Notes: a model not told the origin generated them from the letters alone. A stretch of DNA of 58,027 nt from Slackia equolifaciens (GCF_003725995.1 NZ_QIBX01000021.1:1-58027), one strand, 5' to 3'; shown: positions 26,448 through 35,934, numbered from the stretch's first letter. Translations and numbers: made by a program.

Positions 26448-29400
26448 ATGAAATGGCGGATAGCAGGTTTGTTTTTTGCGCTGGCCGTGTGCCTGTGCGC
26501 GCTGCCCGCTCCGGCGCTGGCAGCGAAAAGCGTTCCATATATCGATGGGGACGGGAACTCCAAAACGATTTTCGAGGCTACGGAAATCACGAGCGAGCAC
26601 ACCCAGTTGACCCAAGGCTGGTATGTGGTGTATGGCGATGTCACTATTTCCGAGCGCATTGAAGTTACGGGCGACGATCCCACAACGTGCTATGTGAGCC
26701 TGATTTTGGCGGACGGGTGCACCCTTACTGCAAGCAAGGGTATCGGGGTGGAAGAGGGGGCCAGCCTCTTTATCTACGGACAGTCCGAGGACGAGGGCAC
26801 GATGGGGAAGCTCTATGCGAGCAGTTCCAGTAGTGACGCCGCCATCGGAGGGGATTTCAATTTATATTCTCACACCAACGGCCCCATCACCATCAACGGA
26901 GGAAGGATCGAAGCTCGATCCTCCGGCTCCGGATCTGCCATCGGCGGCGGATGGAACGCCCCGGGCGGCCCTGTGGCCATTAACGATGGCGTTGTCAGTG
27001 CGTACGCAACTGGCGACGGTGCCGCCATCGGCGGAGGTTCGAATGCGTACGGCTACGGCAGAGGCGGTACGGTGGAGATCGCCGGCGGCAGCGTCACCGC
27101 AATCAGCGCCAAAGGTGCCGCCATCGGCGGCGGCGAGGGCAATTCCGACCACGGCACGCTCACGATCGCTCCGAAAAAAAGCAGGGCAATTTTCGCGAGC
27201 TCGGGCGACGACGCGGAGCACGCTAGGGCGCTTGCCGGCTCTCCCTTCATGTCGGGCACATCTGTCCAGGTGCCGATCGATGAGATGGGAAGGAAATATT
27301 TCTCCTGCAGCACCACAAAGCTTCTGTCCGTTTCCCATCTCGACGAGAACGGCGTCGAGCGGACCAGGACCGATTGCTTGCCGGTTGTTGCGGGCGACGA
27401 GCAATGGAAAGACGGCTGGTATGCGGTCGATTCAAACGTGAGCGTCGAGAGGCGCATCGTCGTCGATGGCGATGTGAACCTGATTTTAACCGACGGAAAG
27501 GCGTTGAACGTCAAGGGCGGCATCGAGGTGGCAAAGGGCAACAGCCTCACCATCTACGCCCAATCCACGGATGAAGCCACGATGGGCTCGCTGACAGCCA
27601 CGACGAGGAACTCGGGCTTCGCCGACTGCGCCGCTATCGGCGGAAGCGCTGCGGAGGACACCGCGGATGCGGGAACGATCGCGATTCACGGCGGGGCGGT
27701 CACGGCCGACAATGCGGGGGGATACTCGCGAGCGGCGGGCATCGGCGGAGGTTTTTGGAACCCCGACGGCAGCGCCGACAAGGCCGACGTCGGAAAGGGC
27801 GGCACGGTCACCGTCACCGGCGGCGTCGTCACGGCGTTCGGCGGATGGAACGCCGCGGGCATCGGCGGCGGCCAGCAAAGCGACGGCGGAAGTCTCGCCG
27901 TCACCGGCGGTGTCGTCAACGTGACGGGTGGCAAGTTCTTCGGCGCGGCGATCGGAGGCGGAGAGGGAGGCGACGGCGGAACCGTCTTGGTCGAGGGCGG
28001 CGTCGTCACTGCGACCACCGTCTATGGCTCGGACAGCGTCAGCGATGCCGCCGCAATCGGCGGTGGGGGCAATACCGATGGACTCGCGGCGGGAAACGGC
28101 GCTGACGTCACCATCACCGGCGGCACCGTCATCGCTCAAACGTACGAAGGGGTAAGCGCCGTCGGGGCTGGTAGGAGTTTGGCGTCTACCGGCAAGACCG
28201 ATCCGGGTACTCTCAAAATCTCGCCTGCTCAGGGCCAGGTTATCGCGGTCGTCGCGGGCGCGGACGAGAAGGGCGCCGCGTCGGTCGACGGCTCCCCGTT
28301 TACTGCCGAGCAGCAGATCGTCGACCTGGTTCAGAGCGCGTCGTACTTCCGCTGCGCGAGCGGTGGCATCGATGACGTCACGCGCATCTCTGCGCAGCCC
28401 AAGGGCGCGACGGTCGATGAAGGGAGCGCCGCTACCTTTGAGGTTTCCGCTAGCGGGACGGGCACGCTCTCCTATCGGTGGCAGCAGCGCTCGGGCGCTG
28501 ATGGGGAGTGGACGGATATCGAGGGCGCGAACGGCGCGTCATATACCACGCCCGCGACGACGGCGGACATGGACGGCATGCAATTCCGCTGTGTCGTCAC
28601 GGGCGGGCTCGGCATAGCCGCGAGCGATCCCGCGACCCTGACCGTTATCGCCAAACCCGTCTTCAAGATTTCCCTCGATCCGGTTGACGTGGATTTCGGC
28701 AAGATTGTCGAGGGCTCGCTCCAGGGGCAGGTCCAGCCTGTGACGGTCACGATTTCCAATACGGGCAACCGGCCTCTTGAGATCCAGGTGCCTCAGTCGG
28801 AGGCGTTCGAACTTGAGCTCGAGGCGTCATCGGGCCAGCTGGATCCCGGCGATGCGGTCGAGATTTCGATCGTGCCCAAGGACGGCCTTGATGCGGGCGC
28901 ATACAGCGAGAGGGTCGTCATCTCCGGCGTCAACGGACAAAGCACCGCCACCGCGGCCCTCGAGCTCTCCGCTTCCGTGGTGCATGACCTGGCCAAGGTC
29001 GAGGCGAAGCCCGCGACCTGTACTGATGACGGTTACGATGAGTATTGGGCCTGCGAGGCCTGCGACAAGGTCTTCGGCGACGCCGACGGTGTGGAGGAAA
29101 TCAAGCTCGAGGACTTCGTGATTCCCTCCATCGGGCACGTTTGGGGCGAGGACGGCCGCTGCACGGTGTGCGGCGCGCTGGACCCCGACTTCGCTCCCGA
29201 TCCCGGCGATGACGGCGACGGCGATACCGATCCGTCCGACCAGTCCGGCGACGATGGCGATAACGATTCGAATCCGTCCGACCAGGCGGACGGCGACGGC
29301 CAAAAGGATTCTTCCGCCGCAGGCAACGTCGATGGAGACAAGAGATCGCTCGGCGAGACGGGCGACGGATTAATGCTCCCGGCGATGGTGCTTTGCGCGC

Positions 29401-29459
29401 TCGCCGCAGCATCCATCGCAGCAGGGGCGTTCGCGTCAAGGAGGCTGCGCCGCCAATAG
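26448..29459 (+). CDS. Large cell-wall-anchored repeat protein with Ig-like domain
   Basis: 1003 residues: a Sec signal peptide (1-26, ending ALA), then two similar blocks (about 30-280 and 300-600) beginning with a GWYVV/GWYAV segment and a beta-strand region and continuing with many AAIGGG-type glycine-rich repeats, as in parallel beta-helix surface proteins. An Ig-like domain follows (about 640-735), then a choice-of-anchor-like segment, a small Cys-containing domain (CDKVFG, CTVCG), an acidic linker, and a C-terminal LGETGD motif, hydrophobic helix and Arg tail. The sorting signal is an LPXTG variant with Gly at position two. A host- or mucus-binding role is inference. Confidence 0.82.
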   Translation: MKWRIAGLFFALAVCLCALPAPALAAKSVPYIDGDGNSKTIFEATEITSEHTQLTQGWYVVYGDVTISERIEVTGDDPTTCYVSLILADGCTLTASKGIGVEEGASLFIYGQSEDEGTMGKLYASSSSSDAAIGGDFNLYSHTNGPITINGGRIEARSSGSGSAIGGGWNAPGGPVAINDGVVSAYATGDGAAIGGGSNAYGYGRGGTVEIAGGSVTAISAKGAAIGGGEGNSDHGTLTIAPKKSRAIFASSGDDAEHARALAGSPFMSGTSVQVPIDEMGRKYFSCSTTKLLSVSHLDENGVERTRTDCLPVVAGDEQWKDGWYAVDSNVSVERRIVVDGDVNLILTDGKALNVKGGIEVAKGNSLTIYAQSTDEATMGSLTATTRNSGFADCAAIGGSAAEDTADAGTIAIHGGAVTADNAGGYSRAAGIGGGFWNPDGSADKADVGKGGTVTVTGGVVTAFGGWNAAGIGGGQQSDGGSLAVTGGVVNVTGGKFFGAAIGGGEGGDGGTVLVEGGVVTATTVYGSDSVSDAAAIGGGGNTDGLAAGNGADVTITGGTVIAQTYEGVSAVGAGRSLASTGKTDPGTLKISPAQGQVIAVVAGADEKGAASVDGSPFTAEQQIVDLVQSASYFRCASGGIDDVTRISAQPKGATVDEGSAATFEVSASGTGTLSYRWQQRSGADGEWTDIEGANGASYTTPATTADMDGMQFRCVVTGGLGIAASDPATLTVIAKPVFKISLDPVDVDFGKIVEGSLQGQVQPVTVTISNTGNRPLEIQVPQSEAFELELEASSGQLDPGDAVEISIVPKDGLDAGAYSERVVISGVNGQSTATAALELSASVVHDLAKVEAKPATCTDDGYDEYWACEACDKVFGDADGVEEIKLEDFVIPSIGHVWGEDGRCTVCGALDPDFAPDPGDDGDGDTDPSDQSGDDGDNDSNPSDQADGDGQKDSSAAGNVDGDKRSLGETGDGLMLPAMVLCALAAASIAAGAFASRRLRRQ

Positions 29460-29483
29460 GGCGGGCATAATGTCCGAAACGTC

Positions 29484-29516
29484 GATGGGGGGCCTTTTCG
29501 CCCCCCCCATCTTGTT
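29484..29516 (+). terminator. Terminator of the surface-protein gene
   Basis: A GATGGGGGG/CCCCCCATC stem with a short T-rich loop is followed by TTGTTC. Confidence 0.75.
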
Positions 29517-29558
29517 CACGGGTCATCAACCCAGCTGGGCGCGCGTAGCGCGAGACAG

Positions 29559-29585
29559 AAAACCACCCGCTATGCGAGTGGTTTT
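29559..29585. terminator. Bidirectional terminator
   Basis: AAAACCAC...GTGGTTTT with an inner CGC/GCG pair and one internal mismatch. T-runs lie in both directions, between convergent genes. Confidence 0.75.
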
Positions 29586-29627
29586 GATTTGTGCCCGCCT
29601 TGGCTTGTGCCTATCTTGTTTGCGGGA

Positions 29628-30941
29628 TTACTTCGTCTTCTGGGAGGCCTTGCTCATCTCTTCGACGTCGACCGAGATGGTGTGGCTGATGGGCTTCCAC
29701 TTGGCCTTCTTCACCAGCGCCACCAGCGCGATGGGGATGTAGGTGAGCATGAAGAACGGGAACGTGAACATATATTTGATCTTCTTGCCCGTAGTGGAAT
29801 GGATGTTGTCCCACTCGGTGAACGTGGTGAGTACGCCGAACACGAACATGAATAGGCAGTAATTGAACATGCAGAAGAACAGCGACGAAAGCGAGCTTGT
29901 AATGCCGGATCCGAGCGACATGTAGCCCAGCGAGGCGAGCACCACGATGGTGGCGTTGAACCCGATGGAAATGATGGTGAGCAGCATCGCGGGCGATACG
30001 GTCATAAGCATGTCGTAGCAGGCGAACTTCGCGCCTTTGGGGTTTTTGAAGATGCCCTTGAGCAGCTTGAATGAATAATGCCAAAATACCTGGTAGAAGC
30101 CCTTTGCCCAGCGGAAGCGCTGATTCCACGAGTCTTTGAACGTGATGGGCTGCTCGTCGTAGAGCATGGCGGTGGGGCAGTAGGCGATGCGTCCTCCGTC
30201 GATGATGGTCTGGGTGGAGAATTCGATGTCTTCGGTGAGCAGGTGCCATTTCCAGCCGCCGTGTTTGGCGAGCACCTCGGCGCTGATGAAGAATCCCGTG
30301 CCGGAAACCGCGCAGCTGGTGTTGAGCGTGAGGCGCGCCTGGCTCAGGTATTTGGCCTCGCGCAAAAACCATACGGCATAGCCGGCGGAAATCCAGTTGC
30401 TGCCGTAGTTTTTGGAGTTGCGGTAGCTGGTGGAGGCGATGGCGCCGCCGTCGAACACTTTGTTCATCTCGCGGAAGTAATTCACGTCGAGCACGTTGTC
30501 GGCGTCGAACACGAAGTATGCCTCGTAACCGTTGTGCCCGTATTGCTCCTGGATGAGCTTGTAGCCGTAGTCGAGCGCGTACCCCTTGCCGATGAGCTCC
30601 TTGTTGTAGCGCACGAACACGTCGGTAGCGCCCGCGCCGCGTGCCACTTCCGCCGTATTGTCGGTGCAGTTGTCGGCGATCACGAAGATGTCGATGAGCT
30701 CCTGCGGGTAGTTTTGCACGCGAATGCTGTGGATGAGGTCGGCAATGACCTGGTTCTCGTTGCGCGCTGAAATCATGACCGCGTAGCGATGGTTGGCCTT
30801 GGCCTCCTGCTTGGGAGGCTTTTTGATCAGCACCACGAACACATAGAAGAACTGGTAGCAGTAGCAAAGGGTAAACGCGAGAAAAACGCCCATGTTGAAG
30901 GCGTCGACGAACGTAAGCTGCGAAAAGAGCTGGTCGAACAT
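29628..30941 (-). CDS. Membrane glycosyltransferase, GT2 family (processive type)
   Basis: 437 residues: an N-terminal membrane helix, a cytosolic GT-A domain (about 55-290) with the nucleotide-binding aspartates (ADNCTDNT, FDADN), the acceptor-site motif TEDIEF and NQRFRWAKG (Q-x-x-R-W signature of processive synthases), then about three C-terminal membrane helices. It would build or extend a surface polysaccharide or glycolipid. The ATG at 30941 follows AAGGAG; the in-frame extension to 31109 is unsupported. No other polysaccharide genes are adjacent. Confidence 0.88.
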   Translation of the reverse strand: MFDQLFSQLTFVDAFNMGVFLAFTLCYCYQFFYVFVVLIKKPPKQEAKANHRYAVMISARNENQVIADLIHSIRVQNYPQELIDIFVIADNCTDNTAEVARGAGATDVFVRYNKELIGKGYALDYGYKLIQEQYGHNGYEAYFVFDADNVLDVNYFREMNKVFDGGAIASTSYRNSKNYGSNWISAGYAVWFLREAKYLSQARLTLNTSCAVSGTGFFISAEVLAKHGGWKWHLLTEDIEFSTQTIIDGGRIAYCPTAMLYDEQPITFKDSWNQRFRWAKGFYQVFWHYSFKLLKGIFKNPKGAKFACYDMLMTVSPAMLLTIISIGFNATIVVLASLGYMSLGSGITSSLSSLFFCMFNYCLFMFVFGVLTTFTEWDNIHSTTGKKIKYMFTFPFFMLTYIPIALVALVKKAKWKPISHTISVDVEEMSKASQKTK

Positions 30942-31145
30942 CGTGGTCTCCTTACGGGCATTCTCGGTCGGTTGATGGCTAAACGCTCCAAGTATAGGTA
31001 AAGCCTCGGTACGCTCGCTAGCTTTCGTTGCTAAACGGATACAAAATGCAGACGTACGCCACAAGCGGCTTCGTGCCGCGGTCGCTACACGCGCGCCATC
31101 GCAAGCCACCGGGCGTGCATCCCGCGGGCTTGATGGCGATGGCCG

Positions 31146-31940
31146 CTACACGCGCGCCACCACGAGGCTTTTGCAGGCGCATCCGGCGGCTTCAAGGGCG
31201 CTGCAGGCGTCATCCATGGTGGCGCCCGTGGTGAGCACGTCATCTATCACGATGGCGCGGCTCACAGGCGGGGGTGCGGCAATGCGGAATCTGCCCTCTA
31301 TGTTCGACTTTCGCTCTCTGCGGCCCAGCGTGCGCTGGTCTTTCGCGTGGGGCTCGGCAAGCAGGCGCATGCAGGGAATGCCCCATTGCGCCGCGAGCTC
31401 CCGGGCTACAAGCTCCATGTGGTCAAAGCCACGACGCCTGCGGGCCGCTTTCGTGGCGGTGACGAAGGTCACGCATTGAGCCCATGAGCGCCATGAGGGA
31501 GGAGCGCTGCGGCAGACGAGTGCGGCAAGATGCGCGGCAAGGCGCTGCTCGCCCTTGTCTTTGAACGTTTTGACGAGCGTTGCGGTGCGATTGGTGTAGC
31601 GAAGGGCCCCGATACACAGGCGCGTATCGCGGCGTTCGGGCTCAGGCTCGCGGGCTTCGAAGGGGCTGGTCACGCCGAACGAATGACGGGCGAACGGATC
31701 CTCCGTCCCTGTCTGCGTTTGGGTAAGGATGCGCTCTGCGGCGCAATGGTCGCACTGGATGCGCCCCCACGGGGCGCCGCACAGAGGGCACGCCTGCCAG
31801 TAGTCGATGAAGTCGAGCGTCCGGGCGCAGCTGTCGCAGAGCACCTCCCCGGGCCGGTCGCACAGCGCGCAGCGCGTGGGCCACAGCGTTTCCGCGATGG
31901 CGTCAAGCGCAAGGCGCGTATATGAAGCCTGTCCAACCAT
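31146..31940 (-). CDS. comF: ComF family phosphoribosyltransferase-like protein
   Basis: 264 residues. The N-terminal zinc-ribbon has paired cysteines (CALCDRPGEVLCDSC and CPLCGAPWGRIQCDHC), and the C-terminal half is a type I PRTase fold with the PRPP loop VIDDVLTTGATM. ComF proteins assist DNA uptake during transformation. The ATG at 31940 follows GAGGA; the frame is open to 32084. No comE-type genes are next to it. Its upstream region carries a repeat motif that recurs upstream of the pilus operon. Confidence 0.9.
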   Translation of the reverse strand: MVGQASYTRLALDAIAETLWPTRCALCDRPGEVLCDSCARTLDFIDYWQACPLCGAPWGRIQCDHCAAERILTQTQTGTEDPFARHSFGVTSPFEAREPEPERRDTRLCIGALRYTNRTATLVKTFKDKGEQRLAAHLAALVCRSAPPSWRSWAQCVTFVTATKAARRRRGFDHMELVARELAAQWGIPCMRLLAEPHAKDQRTLGRRERKSNIEGRFRIAAPPPVSRAIVIDDVLTTGATMDDACSALEAAGCACKSLVVARV

Positions 31941-32070
31941 GGGCGTTCCTCGCAAGGCGACTGCTGCGTATTGCTTTTTCGGGCGCCGACCTCGCGCATG
32001 GGGCATGCGAAAGTCGGCGACGGCACCATGCTGCACCGAGGGCGATGCGCTTGCTTCGATGCCTGCTTCG

Positions 32071-32279
32071 AGTATAGGTCGCAAATCTTGCCGAACCCTT
32101 GCCGCCGGCTGCGTCGCGCCTGCCCGCGCTTCATGCGGAAATCGCCTGCATCGCTTTTCGTAACCTTGCGCGAACGTCTCCGCTTACGGGGAAAAAGATG
32201 CGGAGGCTCCCTCTGCGTTTTCGCAAAACCTTGCCCGAACCTTGCGAAAGTTCCCTCCGATTGTCGCCAGAATCTTGCC
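32071..32279 (-). promoter_or_regulatory. comF promoter region with 11-bp-periodic CTTGCC repeats
   Basis: On the plus strand CTTGC(C/G) occurs at 32087, 32098, 32165, 32230, 32241 and 32274; the pairs 32087/32098 and 32230/32241 are exactly 11 bases apart. Read on the minus strand, the proximal GGCAAG lies 10 bases before a -10-like TATACT (32076-32071). A PhoB/OmpR-type box replacing the -35 is a reasonable reading (inference). Confidence 0.5.
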
Positions 32280-32361
32280 GGAGCGGTCAAGCGGTTGCGT
32301 TATCGAGGTTTGTCGACGACGTGTCAGCGCGGCGCATCCGATTCGCGTCGCCTGCAAATCT

Positions 32362-32690
32362 GCTAAACTGTGCCCCGAACTTCTTTCGGGTCTGTAGTTG
32401 CGGGGGCGCCAGACGCCCCTCAGTCCAAGGCAGATGCGGTCGAAAGGACCCACGTAAGCGCGTTCACGCGCCATGCCGTACGCCCCGTCACGTGGCGGAA
32501 CACGGCGGCATGCGGATGCGTGCGCACGAGCATGGCGTATCCTAGAAGTAAGACGCACCCTCCGGCGATTTCTTGCGGCACCACGCCGCACCGGGGGAGA
32601 GGGCGGCGCGGGCTCATCCGCAAAACCCCGGTGCGCGGGTGTGGGGGCAAAGACTAGGTCAGCCGGAAGAGGAACAACCGAAACCTTGAG
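32362..32690 (+). promoter_or_regulatory. Promoter and long structured leader upstream of the binding protein
   Basis: A -10-like TAAACT (32363-32368) is followed by about 320 bases rich in hairpins: CCCGAA/TTCGGG (32374-32390), GGGGCG/CGCCCC (32403-32419), GGTC-GAAA-GGACC near 32438, GCGCG-TTCA-CGCGC near 32458, ATGCCG/CGGCAT (32473-32511) and TGCGGC/GCCGCA near 32575. I could not match it to a known riboswitch, 6S, SRP, tmRNA or RNase P RNA. It is either a long 5' leader or a separate small RNA. Confidence 0.4.
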
Positions 32691-32705
32691 AAGAGGGAGC
32701 ACATC

Positions 32706-33707
32706 ATGAAGCATCGCGCTTCTGTTCTGGCGGCTCTCGCATGCGCGTTTTGCCTTGCGATGGGTCTCGCCGGCTGCAGCGGGCAGTCGGAAGAATACAC
32801 GCCCGCACTGAAGGACGCCACGGTGTCGTCGCCGGTCATTGGCGAAGACGGCACGCTGCGCGTAGGCGTGACGGGCGAGGAGAGCGCTCCGTTCACGTTG
32901 TCGTCGAACGGCGAAGTGGTGGGCCTCGACGTCGATATGGCCGCCGCCATCGCCGACCAGATGGGCCTCAAGCTGCAGATCGTCAACGTGGAATCCGATG
33001 GCGAGACGGCTATCGCCAACGGCGAGATCGATATCCTTATGAGCCAGGTGTCCGACAGCACTTCGTCGCTGTGGCTCTCCGACCCGTACGTTCCTACGGC
33101 AATCGCCCTGTTCGCCGGGTCTGATGTAACCGACGTGCCCACCCGCGAGAGCGCTCCGCTGATTGCGGCGCAGGGCTCTTCCACCAGCGCCTGGGCCGTG
33201 AGCACCGCTTATGGCGACAGCTGCTTGGTGTCGAGCGGCGATTTGATGTCGGCGTTCTCCTCCGTTGAGGAAGGCCAGGCGCAATACGTCGCGGCCGATG
33301 CGGTCATCGGCACGTACGCCGCGCTGTATCAGAACGTAGACATGCACCCCATCGCTCTCTTTGAGCAGCCGGGCGGCTACTGCATCGGCGTATCGTCCGA
33401 AAACACCGATCTTCAGCAGGCGGTTACCGATGCGCTTTCGGCTATCACCTCGGGCGGAATCGCCGATGTGATCAGCACGAAGTGGCTGGGCACCGCGCTC
33501 GATCTCTCGTCGCTGCCCGTCGTCGAGAGCGCGACGACGCAGCCGAACGATTCCGAGGCGCCTCAGGATGGGGATGCCGATGCCGAGTCGGGTACCGGGA
33601 CGGATGCCGAAGGCGATGCGGCCGCGGGCGATCAGAGCGCCAGCGGTGATGAGGGTGACGGCTCCGAAGCCGGCTCGAACGCTGTTGTTCCGGGGCAGGC
33701 CGCATAG
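32706..33707 (+). CDS. Amino-acid-type ABC transporter substrate-binding lipoprotein
   Basis: 333 residues: a lipoprotein signal with lipobox LAGC (Cys about 23) and a family 3 solute-binding domain (about 50-275), including the typical GLDVDMAAAIADQMG and DILMSQVSDS segments. It ends in an acidic, low-complexity tail of about 55 residues. It would deliver a polar amino acid or related solute at the cell surface. No permease or ATPase gene is adjacent, so it is an orphan receptor here. Confidence 0.87.
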   Translation: MKHRASVLAALACAFCLAMGLAGCSGQSEEYTPALKDATVSSPVIGEDGTLRVGVTGEESAPFTLSSNGEVVGLDVDMAAAIADQMGLKLQIVNVESDGETAIANGEIDILMSQVSDSTSSLWLSDPYVPTAIALFAGSDVTDVPTRESAPLIAAQGSSTSAWAVSTAYGDSCLVSSGDLMSAFSSVEEGQAQYVAADAVIGTYAALYQNVDMHPIALFEQPGGYCIGVSSENTDLQQAVTDALSAITSGGIADVISTKWLGTALDLSSLPVVESATTQPNDSEAPQDGDADAESGTGTDAEGDAAAGDQSASGDEGDGSEAGSNAVVPGQAA

Positions 33708-33825
33708 GCGCAATTATGGATTTTCGTGAAGGGGCGCGGGGCTTTTCGATATGCCTCGCGTCCCTTTGCATTAAATGCTATCATCGCGGTAACAATTAGA
33801 AGCGAAGCTTACGAAGGGCGGAATC

Positions 33826-34602
33826 ATGCTTGAACTGAAGAACATCGTGTTCGAGGTTCCCGTCGACGAGCACTCCTCGAAGACGAAGCGAATCATCGAC
33901 GACCTCTCGCTCACCATCGAAGACGGCAAATTCACCGTCATCACCGGCCCGAACGGCGGCGGCAAATCCACGCTTGCCAAGCTCATCATGGGCATAGAGC
34001 AGCCTACGTCGGGCACCATCCTGTTCAATGGGGAGGACGTCACGCACGCCTCCATCACCGAGCGCGCCAACCTGGGCATCGGCTACGGCTTCCAGCAGCC
34101 TGCGCGCTTCAAGGGCATGAAGGTGAAGAAGCTGCTGGAGCTGGCAGCGGGCAAGCGTCTTCCTGCGCTGCAATGCAACGAGTACCTCTCCAAGGTGGGC
34201 CTGTGCTCGGCCGCCTATCTCACGCGCGAAGTGGACAAAAGCCTCTCCGGCGGCGAGGTGAAGCGCATCGAAATTGCCACTATGCTGGCGCGCGACCCGA
34301 AGCTCGCCATCTATGACGAGCCCGAAGCGGGAATCGACCTGTGGAGCTTTGACCGTCTTACCGAAACGTTCCGCGATATTCACGAGGCGCGCGACGATCG
34401 CTCCATCGTGATCATCTCGCATCAGGAGCGCATCATTCAGCTGGCTGACGACATCGTGTGCCTGCGTGACGGCCGCATCGAAGACGCCGGTCCTCGCGAC
34501 GAGATCATGCCCAAACTCGGCTTGGCCGACCGCGCGCAGTTCGGCTGCACGCTCACCACGCCCACCGAACTGCACCTGACCAAGATCCCCACCACCTGCT
34601 AG
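33826..34602 (+). CDS. sufC: SufC-like Fe-S assembly ATPase
   Basis: A cytoplasmic ABC ATPase without membrane partner, powering the SufB scaffold. Walker A GPNGGGKST, the Q-loop in GFQQPARF, signature LSGGEVKR and Walker B AIYDEPEAG (SufC typical) are present; the product is 258 residues. The start is ATG at 33826. The sufB-like gene follows after 13 bases. There are no sufS, sufU, sufD or sufE genes nearby, so it belongs to a minimal SufCB-type system. Confidence 0.9.
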   Translation: MLELKNIVFEVPVDEHSSKTKRIIDDLSLTIEDGKFTVITGPNGGGKSTLAKLIMGIEQPTSGTILFNGEDVTHASITERANLGIGYGFQQPARFKGMKVKKLLELAAGKRLPALQCNEYLSKVGLCSAAYLTREVDKSLSGGEVKRIEIATMLARDPKLAIYDEPEAGIDLWSFDRLTETFRDIHEARDDRSIVIISHQERIIQLADDIVCLRDGRIEDAGPRDEIMPKLGLADRAQFGCTLTTPTELHLTKIPTTC

Positions 34603-34615
34603 AGATAGGACAATC

Positions 34616-35542
34616 ATGGCAGAACTCACCGCAATTGACGAAGAGCTGCTCGCGCAGATCGCCGACCTCCATGGCATGCCGCGCGGCGCGTTCAACATTC
34701 GCAAAGACGGCCAGCTTGTGGAGCGCAGCTCCAGCGCGAACATCGACATCGAGGCGTTCACCGACAAGCAGGGCATCAAGATAACCGTCGCCCCGGGCAC
34801 CAAGGGCGAGACGGTGCACATTCCCGTGATCATGACCAAGGCGGGCATCACCGATGTGGTGTACAACGATTTCCATATCGGCGACGGAGCCGATGTGGTC
34901 ATCGTTGCGGGCTGCGGCATCCACAACTCCGGCGACGAGGCCACCGAGCACGACGGCATCCATAGCTTCTGGCTGGGCAAGGGCTCGCGCGTGCGCTATG
35001 TGGAAAAGCACTACGGCGAAGGCGAGGGCACAGGCGAGCGCATCCTCAATCCCACCACCAACGTCTATATGGATGAGGATTCGTTCTGCGAGATGGAAAT
35101 GACCCAGCTCAAGGGCGTCTCATCCACCGAGCGCGAGACCAACTGCGAGCTTGCCGCGGGCGCCAAGCTCATCCTCACCGAGAAGCTGCTCACCCATGGC
35201 AAGCAAACCGCCATCTCCAATATGGACATTCGTCTCAAAGGCGAAGGGTCTAACGTCCAGGTCATTTCCCGAAGCGTCGCGCAGGATGATTCCTATCAGG
35301 TGTTCAATCCGCTCGTCGTTGGCGAGGCGGCGTGCCACGGCCATGTGCAGTGCGATGCCATCATCATGGGTAACGCCAAGGTGAAGGCCATTCCCGGCAT
35401 CGAGGCCGCAAGCGAGGACGCCCAGCTCATCCACGAGGCCGCCATCGGCAAGATCGCCGGTGACCAGATCGTCAAGCTCATGACCCTCGGCATGTCCGAG
35501 GAGGAGGCCGAGCAGGAGATTCTCAACGACTTCCTCAGCTAG
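34616..35542 (+). CDS. sufB: SufB/SufD-like Fe-S scaffold (minimal type)
   Basis: 308 residues, shorter than classical SufB (about 470) and lacking its N-terminal part. The conserved C-terminal beta-helix region is present, including GCGIHNSG, NCELAAGAKLILTEKLLT, and the end segment with IPGIEAASEDAQLIHEAAIGKI typical of SufB/SufD. Together with SufC it forms the two-gene scaffold for Fe-S clusters seen in archaea and some anaerobic bacteria. The start ATG follows GATAGGA. Confidence 0.9.
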   Translation: MAELTAIDEELLAQIADLHGMPRGAFNIRKDGQLVERSSSANIDIEAFTDKQGIKITVAPGTKGETVHIPVIMTKAGITDVVYNDFHIGDGADVVIVAGCGIHNSGDEATEHDGIHSFWLGKGSRVRYVEKHYGEGEGTGERILNPTTNVYMDEDSFCEMEMTQLKGVSSTERETNCELAAGAKLILTEKLLTHGKQTAISNMDIRLKGEGSNVQVISRSVAQDDSYQVFNPLVVGEAACHGHVQCDAIIMGNAKVKAIPGIEAASEDAQLIHEAAIGKIAGDQIVKLMTLGMSEEEAEQEILNDFLS

Positions 35543-35618
35543 GTCGGCTTGTCGGTCGACGCAGCGGTTTCGCGCTGCGCCTTCGCGCCATTAACACCTA
35601 TGGAAACTCTACGGCATG

Positions 35619-35648
35619 GCCCGCTTCGGCGGGCTTTGCTCGTATAAT
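35619..35648 (+). terminator. suf operon terminator overlapping the next promoter
   Basis: A UUCG-tetraloop hairpin, GCCCGC-TTCG-GCGGGC (35619-35634), followed by TTTG. A strong -10 TATAAT at 35643-35648 begins nine bases later and probably starts the small membrane-protein transcript. Confidence 0.65.
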
Positions 35649-35681
35649 AGGGCGGTTACAACAATTCGAGAAGGGACACGC

Positions 35682-35840
35682 ATGGCCGAAGATCGTGACG
35701 GCTACCGTCAGCAAACCGAGGAGGACCTCCAGAACATCCCTCCGATGAGCACCATGCAAAAGGCCATCCTCGCCATTGCGGGAATCGGCGTGGCGTGCGC
35801 GGTGGTCTATATCGTTCTCGTCACCGTGGGCATCATCTAG
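35682..35840 (+). CDS. Small single-pass membrane protein
   Basis: 52 residues: a charged N-terminus and one membrane helix (about 27-50, AILAIAGIGVACAVVYIVL). The ATG at 35682 follows AAGGGA and lies 34 bases after a perfect TATAAT. I recognise no family. The supporting evidence is the promoter, the ribosome binding site and a coherent helix. Confidence 0.65.
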   Translation: MAEDRDGYRQQTEEDLQNIPPMSTMQKAILAIAGIGVACAVVYIVLVTVGII

Positions 35841-35934
35841 AACCGCGTCGTGCGCCGTATCGCAACGACGCCTCTATCATGCTAAAGGTGGCCAGGTCAT
35901 GCCTCGGCCCCATGGAAACGAAAGGCGGAAGCAC

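Noticed and set aside
26448-29459. Long open frames on the opposite strand inside the surface-protein gene
   Set aside because: They are shadows caused by the GC-rich glycine repeats; the plus-strand frame has signal peptide, domains and sorting signal.
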